Assembly (NCBI GenBank): GCA_018713745.1
Contig: DVOH01000040.1
Location: 1-39,452 of the forward strand
Source: Candidatus Stercoripulliclostridium merdipullorum
Lineage (GTDB): Bacteria > Bacillota > Clostridia > Christensenellales > DTU072
Reading direction: 5' to 3'
DNA: 39,452 bases
Below the pieces are notes generated by a model, which did no database searches, was not told the origin of the DNA, and was given only the letters and a program-made list of their open reading frames with translations. Of this stretch, positions 1 through 9,098 are shown piece after piece. The position numbers and the translations under genes are program-made. Within the stretch, counting starts at the first letter, position 1; every line of letters begins with the position of its first letter.

Positions 1-286
1 CGAACTTTTGGTTGCGCCCGCTTGGCGGTCGCCACCGTTACCACCCTGCGAAAGGATCTTTTGCCCGATTTCCGTCGGGAGCGTCGCTCAATGCAACAAT
101 GCAATTCACGCTCCTACCCTCGGAACTCGGACAAAATCTCTCTTTCTCGGGTGCCGACAACTTCTTTACAAGTGGTGATTGCTTAGCGGCGACTTTAATA
201 AAGGTAAACCTTTTCTTTCTCGGGCGCCGACCGCTCCATATCGATTGGCGGATGAAGTCCCGGGTTCTTCCGACATTCTTACGGCA
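1..286. other. non-coding stretch with a short imperfect repeat
   Basis: I see no convincing gene here. The reading frames on both strands lack a ribosome-binding site and resemble no family I recognise. The only structure is an 18-base sequence at 141-158 that recurs at 214-231 with one mismatch, in the same orientation. The stretch lies downstream of the tRNA-Thr terminator and runs off the window, so it may be the flank of a gene outside it. Confidence 0.4.
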
Positions 287-313
287 CAAAAAAAACGCAA
301 CTCGCGTTGCGTT
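287..313 (-). terminator. Rho-independent terminator of tRNA-Thr
   Basis: Read on the minus strand this is an 8-bp perfect stem (294-301 paired with 306-313, loop of four) followed by a run of eight or more T (the A run at 287-295 on the plus strand). It begins five bases after the encoded CCA end of the tRNA. Confidence 0.85.
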
Positions 314-317
314 TTTG

Positions 318-393
318 TGGAGCTGATACCGGGACTCGAACCCGGGACCTCATCCTTACCAAGGATGTGCTCTACCTCCTGAGCCATATCAGC
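318..393 (-). tRNA. tRNA-Thr (anticodon GGT)
   Basis: The minus strand folds into a standard cloverleaf. The acceptor stem GCTGATA pairs with TATCAGC, the D arm contains GCTCAGG-AGGTAGAGC, and the anticodon stem CATCC/GGATG closes the seven-base loop TTGGTAA, giving anticodon GGT. The T arm carries GGTTCGAATCC. The discriminator base is T and the CCA end is encoded (318-320). A consensus promoter lies upstream and a strong hairpin terminator downstream, so it is probably transcribed alone. It reads the threonine codons ACC and ACT. Confidence 0.97.
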
Positions 394-424
394 ATCGGTC
401 GTCGATATCGATCGACGCTTATCT

Positions 425-453
425 ATTATATGTGGAATACGACCGCTTGTCAA
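425..453 (-). promoter_or_regulatory. promoter of tRNA-Thr
   Basis: On the minus strand a perfect -35 box TTGACA (448-453) is followed after 17 bp by a perfect -10 box TATAAT (425-430), about 31 bases ahead of the tRNA. It is one of two full-consensus promoters in the window, as expected for a stable RNA gene. Confidence 0.9.
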
Positions 454-481
454 TGATTTTCAGCATTTTTGCCGATCGGAT

Positions 482-1462
482 TTATCCGCGGTTGTCGTTT
501 GGCCGATCGGAAGTTTCCGTCCGGGAATTCGGTTGTCCTTCGGATTTCTTCCTGCGGATTGCCGCAACCCCTTCCTTCACACCCCAGATCAGAACGGTCA
601 ACACAAAGATTCCCGCAAAAATCCCTGCCTGGACGTCAGCTCCTATGGTTTCGCCGAAGAAGTTAAGCGTCATCGAAAACTGATCTTCGAGCACTCCTTC
701 CACACTGGGAAGCTGAGCGGCAATTTTGTTCAGCGCACCCTCCATATACAGATTACGGAACACCGAAGCCGAATACGTGCCGGGAAGAAACAACGCGACA
801 TATTGGACTGCTTTGGGGAAAATCGACAGCGGCATATACGCCCCCATCAAAAACCCGATCGCCGCGCTCATGATCCCGGTTGCCGCTCCGTGCTGCGCCG
901 AAGTTTTCAGTGCGCCGCAAATCAGCGTAGACAGCGTAGCCGCACCCGCCGCCGAAAGCACCATCCAGCCGATAATCGAAAAAGCATCCCCGACCGAAAG
1001 CGTCCACTCGCCCCCTGCTGCAAATACAAACGAAACGGCGAGTACAAACGCACAAATACTGAAGGTAATCAGCAGATTGGAAATCAGATAAGCCGCCGAA
1101 AGCACCCCGCGTTTGACGGGTGCCGCCATGAGATCGGCGAGAATTCCGTCCTCTCTGTCCTTAATGGTAATACTCTGCGCCGAAAACGATACCGTAACGC
1201 ATGCCACCGAAATCACACCTGCGAGCATCCAGTTGTCGACAAACGTTTCCAACAACTCGCGATCGACCGGTGCGTTGCCGAAGGCGCCGAGTACGGCGTC
1301 CATCTGGACATCGCGCAAAAAGAGAATATACAAAATCAGAATGATAAGCGGTGACAACAGCGAAAAAAACACCGACATCCCGTCTTTCAAAAATAATTTG
1401 AGATTTCTGCCGATCAGGTTTGCGAGCATAATTGCGTCATCGCGCAACGAAACTTGTTTCAT
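482..1462 (-). CDS. ABC-2 type transporter permease
   Basis: Membrane half of an ABC exporter of the ABC-2 (DrrB/YadH-like) family. The 326 residues show an N-terminal cytoplasmic stretch, a first membrane segment near 31-49, and further hydrophobic segments around 79-95, 122-147, 160-185, 193-215 and 280-300. This is the usual six-segment layout with a large loop before the last segment. The C-terminal tail is rich in Arg, Lys and Ser. The start ATG overlaps the stop of the upstream ATPase gene by four bases, and a GGGAGAA ribosome-binding site lies inside that gene, so the two are translationally coupled. The substrate cannot be read from sequence; relatives export drugs, polyketides or cell-envelope molecules. 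No terminator is seen between this gene and the tRNA. Confidence 0.92.
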   Translation of the reverse strand: MKQVSLRDDAIMLANLIGRNLKLFLKDGMSVFFSLLSPLIILILYILFLRDVQMDAVLGAFGNAPVDRELLETFVDNWMLAGVISVACVTVSFSAQSITIKDREDGILADLMAAPVKRGVLSAAYLISNLLITFSICAFVLAVSFVFAAGGEWTLSVGDAFSIIGWMVLSAAGAATLSTLICGALKTSAQHGAATGIMSAAIGFLMGAYMPLSIFPKAVQYVALFLPGTYSASVFRNLYMEGALNKIAAQLPSVEGVLEDQFSMTLNFFGETIGADVQAGIFAGIFVLTVLIWGVKEGVAAIRRKKSEGQPNSRTETSDRPNDNRG

Positions 1463-2379
1463 CGTTCTGATTCTCCCGTCAAGCGTTTGCCCGTCACGTT
1501 CAAAAACACGTCGTCCATATCGCCCTTGATCACTTCGAAGTCCGAAATAACGCTGTCGAACTTCTGCAAAAGATATTTGGCATGCGCGCTGTTTTCGACA
1601 ATCAGGCGATACGCGTTGTTTTCGTAAGCGTGGGGGTAGGACTGAAACATTGCGTCCAGTTCTTCCGAACGGTCGGCGTATACAACGAGATAATCGCGCG
1701 AAAACCGATTTTTCAACGAAACCGGAGAGCCTTCCGCCGCAATTTTACCCGCATCGAGAATCACGACGTTTTCGGCGCGGTTGGCTTCCTCCATATAATG
1801 CGTGGTCAAAAAAACCGTCATACCCGTTTCTTGCCGCAGGGACTCCACCGTCGACCAGACGGTTTTGCGGGTTTGCGGATCGAGTCCCGTCGTCGGTTCG
1901 TCCAAAATAAGCAGCTCGGGCGCGTGAATCAACCCGCGTGCCACATCGACGCGCCGCCGTTGTCCCCCTGACAGTTTGCCGTAGGGTCTTGTCAGAATTT
2001 CGGCAAGATCGAAGCGATCGCAAAGCTCGTCCAGACGTTTCTTCCATTGTTCCCCGTTGATCCCGTAAAAAGAAGCGCGAATCGTAAGATTTTCCTTGAC
2101 CGTAAGGCGCGCGTCGAGAATCGACCCCTGAAACACGACGCCGATCCGCCTGCGGATTGCCTCGGGATCCCGATCGAGATCGAACCCCGCCACGCGGACA
2201 CTGCCTCCGTCTTTTTTCAGCAGCGTACACAAAATATTGATGGTTGTGCTTTTTCCTGCTCCGTTCAGCCCGAGAAAGGCAAACAAACTTCCCCGCTCCA
2301 CCGAAAACGAAATTCCGTCAACCGCTTTCAGATTGCCGTAACTTTTTTGCAGATTGCGGATATCCAGAACTTTTTGCAT
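1459..2379 (-). CDS. ABC transporter ATP-binding protein (DrrA-like)
   Basis: ATPase half of the exporter. The 306 residues have a Walker A motif GLNGAGKST at 37-45, a Q-loop near VFQ (82-84), the signature LSGGQ at 136-140, Walker B LLILDEP at 156-162, and the switch histidine in TTH at 192-194. After the ATPase domain, about 100 residues form the C-terminal extension (DUF4162-like) common in DrrA/CcmA-type ATPases that partner ABC-2 permeases. It has its own promoter and a ribosome-binding site (GGAAGG) just ahead of the ATG, and is followed by its permease with a four-base overlap. The family and pairing are clear; the transported molecule is unknown. Confidence 0.95.
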   Translation of the reverse strand: MQKVLDIRNLQKSYGNLKAVDGISFSVERGSLFAFLGLNGAGKSTTINILCTLLKKDGGSVRVAGFDLDRDPEAIRRRIGVVFQGSILDARLTVKENLTIRASFYGINGEQWKKRLDELCDRFDLAEILTRPYGKLSGGQRRRVDVARGLIHAPELLILDEPTTGLDPQTRKTVWSTVESLRQETGMTVFLTTHYMEEANRAENVVILDAGKIAAEGSPVSLKNRFSRDYLVVYADRSEELDAMFQSYPHAYENNAYRLIVENSAHAKYLLQKFDSVISDFEVIKGDMDDVFLNVTGKRLTGESER

Positions 2380-2404
2380 AAAAACCTTCCGAGAATTTTA
2401 GTAT

Positions 2405-2433
2405 ATTATACCATACCCTAAGTATAATGGCAA
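2405..2433 (-). promoter_or_regulatory. promoter of the ABC exporter operon
   Basis: Minus strand: -35 TTGCCA (2428-2433), 17-bp spacer, -10 TATAAT (2405-2410), 25 bases ahead of the ATG. It points away from the GH30 promoter, and the two -35 boxes are about 30 bases apart, so one regulator could affect both. Confidence 0.85.
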
Positions 2434-2448
2434 CTGTTTGCGATTTCC

Positions 2449-2466
2449 GCAAGCGCGAACGCTTGC
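2449..2466. promoter_or_regulatory. candidate operator (inverted repeat) at the GH30 promoter
   Basis: A perfect 7-bp inverted repeat GCAAGCG / CGCTTGC with four central bases CGAA. It overlaps the -35 box of the GH30 gene, an ideal place for a repressor. The CG-rich half-sites resemble, but do not strictly match, operators of LacI-family sugar regulators. No regulator gene is nearby, so assignment to a family is inference. Confidence 0.4.
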
Positions 2467-2491
2467 AAGTTTTTGTTATCTTTTGTATAAT
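2463..2491 (+). promoter_or_regulatory. promoter of the GH30 gene
   Basis: -35 TTGCAA (2463-2468), 17-bp spacer, -10 TATAAT (2486-2491). The start site would fall near 2498, leaving a very short leader that contains the GGGAGGAG ribosome-binding site directly ahead of the ATG at 2510. Confidence 0.85.
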
Positions 2492-2509
2492 GTTTTCGGG
2501 AGGAGACCT

Positions 2510-4129
2510 ATGCAAACCGATCATCGTTTTCGAAATTTGATTGACACCGTATCCGCAAAAATCCGAACGCCCTCATTCCGTCGCGGGATCCGTACCGCTT
2601 CGGTTGCCCTGATTGTTGCCGTTTTTGCCGTCGGCACCGCACTCGGCGTATATTCTCTTGCGGCTTATTGCCCGATCCGTCTGTATGTCGAAACGGGAAA
2701 AACCGCCCAAACTCTCGAAGGATTCGGTGCGTCTTCCGCATGGACGTTCCAACAACTCGGCGCGACGGGTACGCCCGACGCCCGCAGCGGAGCCGTCGAT
2801 CTGCTGTACGGAGAATCGGGCTTGGAACTCAGCATCTTCCGTTACAACATCGGCGCGGGATCTGCCGAAACACGTTTCGACAACGTCTTGCCCTACTCCA
2901 ACGATTGGTTTGACAAAGCGCGGCGTGCCGAAAGCTTTTTTGTCGCCGAAACCTATCGCACCGACGCCGATTTTGCCGATCCCGACAATTACGACTTTGA
3001 AACGCGCGACGTCGCGGTACAACAAATGTTTAAAGCCTCGCTTGCGACGGGGAATATCCGTCGCGTGGTGTTTTTTGCCAATTCTCCCCACTATCTTATG
3101 ACGAAATCGGGCACATGCACGGGACGCGAAGTGCAACAAGACAATCTGAAAGAGTCCTCCTACGAAGCATTTGCCGACTATCTTTTGATTATTGTCGGCG
3201 CATTGTATCGCAAGCATCTTGCCGATCTTCCCGTCGTCCCCGAAGTTTATATCAGCCCGATCAACGAACCGCAATGGGACTGGGGCGGCGATGGCGCGTC
3301 GCAGGAAGGATGTCATTATGATCCCGAGCCGCTTGCCGCGTTTTATGACGTCTTCTATCGCAAACTGACGGCGTGGAACGCCGCCCACGGTACCGACTTC
3401 CGTCTCGACGCGTTTGAGTCGGGCAATTACAAAAAATACGTCACGCGCGACGACTATCGCGACTATCTCGACGCCATGAGCCGCTACGACTACTTCGACA
3501 AAATCGATACCCTGTCCTTCCATGCTTACGGCGCGGAAGACAGTCTGTATCATCGAAAACAGTTTTCGCGTTTTATGGATTCCCATTATCCCGATTTTAA
3601 GGTATCAAGCACCGAGTTTTGCGAACTGCAATGGGGACGCTTCGACACCATGGAAAGCGGTCTGTATCTCGGCAAAGTGATCCTGCGCGATCTCACGATG
3701 ATCGATGCCGTCGACTGGAGCTGGTGGCTTGCCGTCTCCACGGGCGATTACAACGACGGGCTGGTCTATTGGGACACGGCAAAGGACGGAACACAAAGCT
3801 TGTCCGTACTCAAACGCTATTATGTCATGGGACACTTCACCAAGTGGCTTTCGGCGGGTGACGTGAGAGTAGCGACAGGGTCTTCCGACGTGACGGGTTG
3901 GTCGGGAATCGATTTCGGCGCATTCTTGAAGCCCGACGGAACCCTCGTTCTGATCTTCTTGAACGACGGCGCCGAACGCACGGTACGCCTCAGCGGTCTC
4001 GAAGGCAATCGGACGGGAACGAGAATTCTGACCACGCAGAACGTCACATGGGAAGAAAGCGCCTTCGTCTTATCCGACACCATAACCCTACCCGCCGACA
4101 GTGCAATGACCGTCCTCCTGAACCCGTAG
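2510..4129 (+). CDS. membrane-anchored glycoside hydrolase family 30
   Basis: Probable secreted or surface-bound glycosidase of family GH30 (the endo-beta-1,6-galactanase/glucosylceramidase group). Residues 29-52 form one hydrophobic segment preceded by Arg/Lys, acting as an uncleaved anchor or signal peptide. The catalytic domain starts with LEGFGASSAW (near 69-78) and contains SIFRYNIGAG (108-117). SPINEPQW (249-256) carries the likely acid/base Glu253, and SSTEFCELQ (366-374) the likely nucleophile Glu369. A beta-sandwich-like C-terminal part ends the 539-residue protein. An upstream in-frame TTG would add 24 residues but lies before the promoter, so the ATG at 2510 is chosen. The gene is monocistronic. 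The exact linkage cleaved is not certain. Confidence 0.88.
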   Translation: MQTDHRFRNLIDTVSAKIRTPSFRRGIRTASVALIVAVFAVGTALGVYSLAAYCPIRLYVETGKTAQTLEGFGASSAWTFQQLGATGTPDARSGAVDLLYGESGLELSIFRYNIGAGSAETRFDNVLPYSNDWFDKARRAESFFVAETYRTDADFADPDNYDFETRDVAVQQMFKASLATGNIRRVVFFANSPHYLMTKSGTCTGREVQQDNLKESSYEAFADYLLIIVGALYRKHLADLPVVPEVYISPINEPQWDWGGDGASQEGCHYDPEPLAAFYDVFYRKLTAWNAAHGTDFRLDAFESGNYKKYVTRDDYRDYLDAMSRYDYFDKIDTLSFHAYGAEDSLYHRKQFSRFMDSHYPDFKVSSTEFCELQWGRFDTMESGLYLGKVILRDLTMIDAVDWSWWLAVSTGDYNDGLVYWDTAKDGTQSLSVLKRYYVMGHFTKWLSAGDVRVATGSSDVTGWSGIDFGAFLKPDGTLVLIFLNDGAERTVRLSGLEGNRTGTRILTTQNVTWEESAFVLSDTITLPADSAMTVLLNP

Positions 4130-4151
4130 TTCCGTTTCTCCCGAATATCAG

Positions 4152-4178
4152 AACAGGCAAGGGAACCCCTTGCCTGTT
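4152..4178 (+). terminator. hairpin terminator after GH30
   Basis: A 12-bp perfect stem (4152-4163 with 4167-4178) with a three-base loop, ending in a short T-rich stretch. It lies between two converging genes; the T-rich side faces the plus strand, so it mainly serves GH30. Confidence 0.75.
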
Positions 4179-4202
4179 TCCGTTTGGTCGAAATGAAAAA
4201 CC

Positions 4203-5216
4203 TTAGCGACTTCGCACACTTTTTTCGGAAGCGTCCAAAAGATCGCCTCCTCTGGACAACGCGGGATCAAGCCCCGCACGCAATTTCATATACATTGCGA
4301 CGGGCGATGCCTTCGGCAGTACCGCAATCCCCAAATCCGCCCAATCCCGAGCCGAGCGGTAGCGGACATCGGCGGAAGCTCCGGCAAGCCAAAGCGGAAT
4401 TCTTTTCTCCTTGAGCGATGCGGCAAATTTCGTAATTGCCGCCCCTTCGGTCGCCGTCGTACCGGAGTGATACGCCGTTATCATAACGGCGTCGACGTCG
4501 TCATCGACCGTCGGATACATACAGTCGGGGTGTGCGTGCAACCAAAGCACTTTTTTGCCGTCGGCGTAGCCCGTTGTCGGAGCGCCCTGACGGTCGCAAT
4601 CTTCTCTGTAATAGGGATAAGGGATGAACCCCGTCTTTCCCTGTCGGAACCCGTAAGGACAAAACCCCGCCGAAAACAGATCGTCGTCATACGCGCGATG
4701 TGCCAAAACCCGCGTTGCGCGATGCAACGTAACTTTGTCTTCGCCGGTGTTTCGATACGGGATCAGCACGCCGCGATGACGCTTTTCCGCAATCGACGCG
4801 AGGGCGGCGGCGAAATTGTCGATGCCGTTTGCCCCCGCTTCTCCGATCGGACGGTTGCTTGCGACAAGAAAAACCGGAACGTCGCACTGTCCCAACGCAT
4901 ATCCGAGGGCGCATCCCGCATACGCCAACGTATCGCTGCCGTGCGTAACGACAATCCCGTCGGGACTTGTCTTTATCGCTTCGGAAACCGCCGCGATCAA
5001 CCGATCGAGATACTCGCCCGTCAGTTGCTCGCTGAGAATGCGATAGGGCGAAACGATTTCGATTTCGGGCAAGTCCCCCGCTTTCTCACGATAGTGCCGC
5101 AACAGACGCGTCAGCCCTCCGCGCTCGGGCGAAAGACTGCCGTCGGCGGATATACTTTCAATCGTGCCGCCCGTCGATACAAGCACGATGCGGCAACCCT
5201 TTCCGACTTCTTTCAT
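4203..5216 (-). CDS. L-asparaginase (type I/II family)
   Basis: Cytoplasmic enzyme that hydrolyses L-asparagine to aspartate and ammonia. The two family signatures are present: STGGTIE at 14-20, with the first catalytic Thr (Thr15 or Thr18 region), and THGSDT at 91-96, which holds the second catalytic Thr-Asp pair. The family usually has GTDT; here it is GSDT. Length (337 residues) is normal and no signal peptide is seen, suggesting the cytoplasmic type. The start ATG has no ribosome-binding site. A promoter lies only nine bases upstream, so the mRNA is probably leaderless. A GTG ten codons downstream has a weak Shine-Dalgarno but would cut into the first beta strand. The archaeal-type GatD alternative is unlikely because no gatE is present. 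Confidence 0.9.
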   Translation of the reverse strand: MKEVGKGCRIVLVSTGGTIESISADGSLSPERGGLTRLLRHYREKAGDLPEIEIVSPYRILSEQLTGEYLDRLIAAVSEAIKTSPDGIVVTHGSDTLAYAGCALGYALGQCDVPVFLVASNRPIGEAGANGIDNFAAALASIAEKRHRGVLIPYRNTGEDKVTLHRATRVLAHRAYDDDLFSAGFCPYGFRQGKTGFIPYPYYREDCDRQGAPTTGYADGKKVLWLHAHPDCMYPTVDDDVDAVMITAYHSGTTATEGAAITKFAASLKEKRIPLWLAGASADVRYRSARDWADLGIAVLPKASPVAMYMKLRAGLDPALSRGGDLLDASEKSVRSR

Positions 5217-5225
5217 AACGGTATC

Positions 5226-5254
5226 ATCATACTATGCCGCAAAAGAATTGTAAA
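5226..5254 (-). promoter_or_regulatory. promoter of the asparaginase gene, giving a leaderless mRNA
   Basis: Minus strand: -35 TTTACA (5249-5254), 17-bp spacer, -10 TATGAT (5226-5231). Only nine bases separate the -10 box from the ATG at 5214-5216, so transcription should start within about three bases of the start codon. It lies downstream of the collagen-like gene on the same strand. Confidence 0.7.
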
Positions 5255-5281
5255 GGGCAACGACAAAATCGGCTTTTCGCC

Positions 5282-7348
<2,067 letters not shown>

Positions 7349-7362
7349 ATTTCAATTTCCTC

Positions 7363-7391
7363 TTGCCCGTTCGCAAAGAAAGCGTTATACT
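7363..7391 (+). promoter_or_regulatory. promoter of the small membrane protein gene
   Basis: -35 TTGCCC (7363-7368), 17-bp spacer, -10 TATACT (7386-7391). The leader then contains AAGGAGG shortly before the ATG at 7436. Confidence 0.8.
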
Positions 7392-7435
7392 GTAAAAAAG
7401 GAATTCGTTGCAACGCAACAACAAGGAGGCTTTAT

Positions 7436-7744
7436 ATGGCAAACAAAAAACAACCCCAAAAGAAACAATCGCGGTCTTCCTCGGGCATTTCGCTCAACAA
7501 AGTCGCATTCTACACCTTTGTCATCGCCGCGTTTGTTCTGATGATTCAGGCAATTCTCGCCCGCGTTCTGCCCGATCTCGCAGGCGCCATGGCAATCATT
7601 GCCGCCATCATCCAGATCGTCCTTTACACCATCGCGGGAATTTTGGCATTCCGTTATGTCCGCGGCAAACAACCCGTTTGGATTGCATTGTTCGTCCTGG
7701 CATGTCTGGTGCTGATCGTTGCAGTCGTTCTGCCGCTGTTCTGA
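7436..7744 (+). CDS. small three-segment membrane protein, unknown function
   Basis: I do not recognise the family. The 102 residues begin with a basic, Gln/Lys/Ser-rich cytoplasmic tail (1-20), followed by hydrophobic segments at about 23-43, 49-73 and 81-102. A basic turn, RYVRGKQ (73-79), lies between the last two. The protein ends directly in the third segment. It has its own promoter, a strong ribosome-binding site (AAGGAGG) and its own terminator, so it is an independently transcribed real gene. Small proteins of this shape often act as membrane-stress or regulatory partners; nothing in the sequence shows that here. Confidence 0.85.
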   Translation: MANKKQPQKKQSRSSSGISLNKVAFYTFVIAAFVLMIQAILARVLPDLAGAMAIIAAIIQIVLYTIAGILAFRYVRGKQPVWIALFVLACLVLIVAVVLPLF

Positions 7745-7780
7745 TCCGTTTTTACAAATCTGATCAGTTTTTACAAAACA

Positions 7781-7804
7781 GAAAGCCGCCCGCAGGCGGC
7801 TTTC
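7781..7804. terminator. bidirectional terminator
   Basis: A 10-bp perfect stem (7781-7790 with 7795-7804) with loop CGCA between two converging genes. T-rich tracts follow on both strands: TTTCTT on plus, TTTCTGTTTT on minus. Confidence 0.85.
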
Positions 7805-7831
7805 TTGATGCGTACAAACTTGGTCAAAGGA

Positions 7832-8959
7832 TCACTCTTCCTCCTTCAGCGCCGCAAACCGCTCGGCGCAGATTTTGAGCGCACTGCGAATTTTAAGATG
7901 CTGCGGGCACTTCCGTTCGCAAAGTCCGCACTCGACGCATCGGTCGGGAAGCTCCCGCCGTTGCAGGTTGCCGACGTGCCAGGCAACGGCTTTTTTGTTG
8001 CCGTACACCGCAAGTATATTGGCAATGGAAAATACCGTCGGAATATTGACGCCCGCAGGACAGGGCATACAATAACCGCACCCCGTACATCCGATAAAGA
8101 TTTTTTCGGCAAGGATGTTTCGGACGTCGCCCAAGGCTTCCCGCTCGGCTTCGGTCAACGGTTGCAAGGGAGAAACCGCGCCCACATTGTCGAGTACGTC
8201 CTCTTGCGTGTGCATTCCCGACAAAACAGTCAGCACACCCGCCTGATCGGCGGCATATCGGATTGCCCATCGTGCGGCACTGTCGTCCGGGCGAACTTGC
8301 TTCAGCCTTGCCAATGCGTCGGCAGGGAGCGTTGCAAGGGATCCGCCTTTGACGGGTTCCATGATAACGACCGGAACGCCTTTCGACCGCGCAAGCCGAA
8401 GACCCTTTTCCCCCGCTTGAAATTCGGTATCCATATAGTTGAACTGAATTTGACAGAAGTCCCAGTCGTAATAATTAAAAATTTCTTCAAACACTTCGTA
8501 TTCGTCATGGAAGGAGAACCCGAGATGACGGATTTTGCCCTCCTTCTGCCACGCGATACACTGCTCCAAGGCTTTGCAGGCTTTGGCTTTTTCCCACGTT
8601 TCTTTGGTCAGCGAATGCAACAGATAATAATCGATATACTCTGTTCCGAGGCGCTCCAGCTGTTCAGCGAAAATCCGCTTGACATCCCCTTCCGTTTCGA
8701 TCAGCCAGCACGGAAGCTTGGTCGCCACCGTCAAAGACGCGCGGTCTTTGTCGGCAATCCATTCTCCGACAAAACTTTCGCTTTCGCCGTCGTGATAGGT
8801 GTATGCCGTATCAAAATAGGTGACGCCGCTCTCGTATGCGAGATCGAGAAGTTTTTTGCTTGCATGACGGTCGATTGCGCCGCCCTTGGTCGGGAAGCGC
8901 ATACAGCCGTAACCCAATACCGAAACTGCTTCTTTGTTCCGATTGAATCGTTGTTCCAT
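7832..8959 (-). CDS. aldo/keto reductase with two 4Fe-4S clusters
   Basis: NAD(P)H-linked oxidoreductase of the COG1453 type: an aldo/keto reductase barrel fused to a ferredoxin-like tail. The catalytic tetrad is visible as Asp50 (YFDTA), Tyr55, Lys81 (ATKLP) and His115 (YYLLH). The C-terminal part has Cys291, 294, 297 and 300, then Cys341, 344, 347 and 351-Pro, enough for two 4Fe-4S clusters. The protein is 375 residues. A frame starting at 9019 would begin inside the promoter, so the ATG at 8957-8959, preceded by AAGGA, is chosen. The substrate is unknown. Such enzymes are common in anaerobes and may pass electrons from reduced carriers. Monocistronic. Confidence 0.92.
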   Translation of the reverse strand: MEQRFNRNKEAVSVLGYGCMRFPTKGGAIDRHASKKLLDLAYESGVTYFDTAYTYHDGESESFVGEWIADKDRASLTVATKLPCWLIETEGDVKRIFAEQLERLGTEYIDYYLLHSLTKETWEKAKACKALEQCIAWQKEGKIRHLGFSFHDEYEVFEEIFNYYDWDFCQIQFNYMDTEFQAGEKGLRLARSKGVPVVIMEPVKGGSLATLPADALARLKQVRPDDSAARWAIRYAADQAGVLTVLSGMHTQEDVLDNVGAVSPLQPLTEAEREALGDVRNILAEKIFIGCTGCGYCMPCPAGVNIPTVFSIANILAVYGNKKAVAWHVGNLQRRELPDRCVECGLCERKCPQHLKIRSALKICAERFAALKEEE

Positions 8960-8990
8960 TTTTCCGATCCTTATATTGAAGAGTAAATTC

Positions 8991-9019
8991 ATTATAACGG
9001 TTCCCTTTTTCTTTGTCAA
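8991..9019 (-). promoter_or_regulatory. promoter of the aldo/keto reductase gene
   Basis: Full consensus on the minus strand: -35 TTGACA (9014-9019), 17-bp spacer, -10 TATAAT (8991-8996), 31 bases ahead of the chosen ATG. It implies high vegetative expression. Confidence 0.92.
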
Positions 9020-9068
9020 CTGCGCCCGAACGGTTGACGATTGCCCGATTTATCCGTAAAATATCGGT

Positions 9069-9074
9069 TATACT
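9069..9074 (+). promoter_or_regulatory. -10 box of the ECF S-component gene
   Basis: TATACT 24 bases ahead of the ATG at 9099, with CGAGGAG as ribosome-binding site. No good -35 box is found at 16-18 bp, unlike most promoters in this window, so an activator or a weak promoter is possible. Confidence 0.5.
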
Positions 9075-9098
9075 AAGATTATTCCCGAGGAGCGCGCC

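Noticed and set aside
38..289. Minus-strand frame of 83 codons in the leading region
   Set aside because: It starts at a TTG without ribosome-binding site, resembles no family and has a composition like translated non-coding DNA.
2573..3586. Minus-strand open frame of 337 codons inside GH30
   Set aside because: Antisense shadow with no family match; GH30 is supported by promoter, ribosome-binding site and both catalytic Glu motifs.
5255..5281. Terminator between the collagen-like gene and asparaginase
   Set aside because: Only a three- to four-base stem (GGC GAAAA GCC) followed by a weak GATTTT; not strong enough to list.
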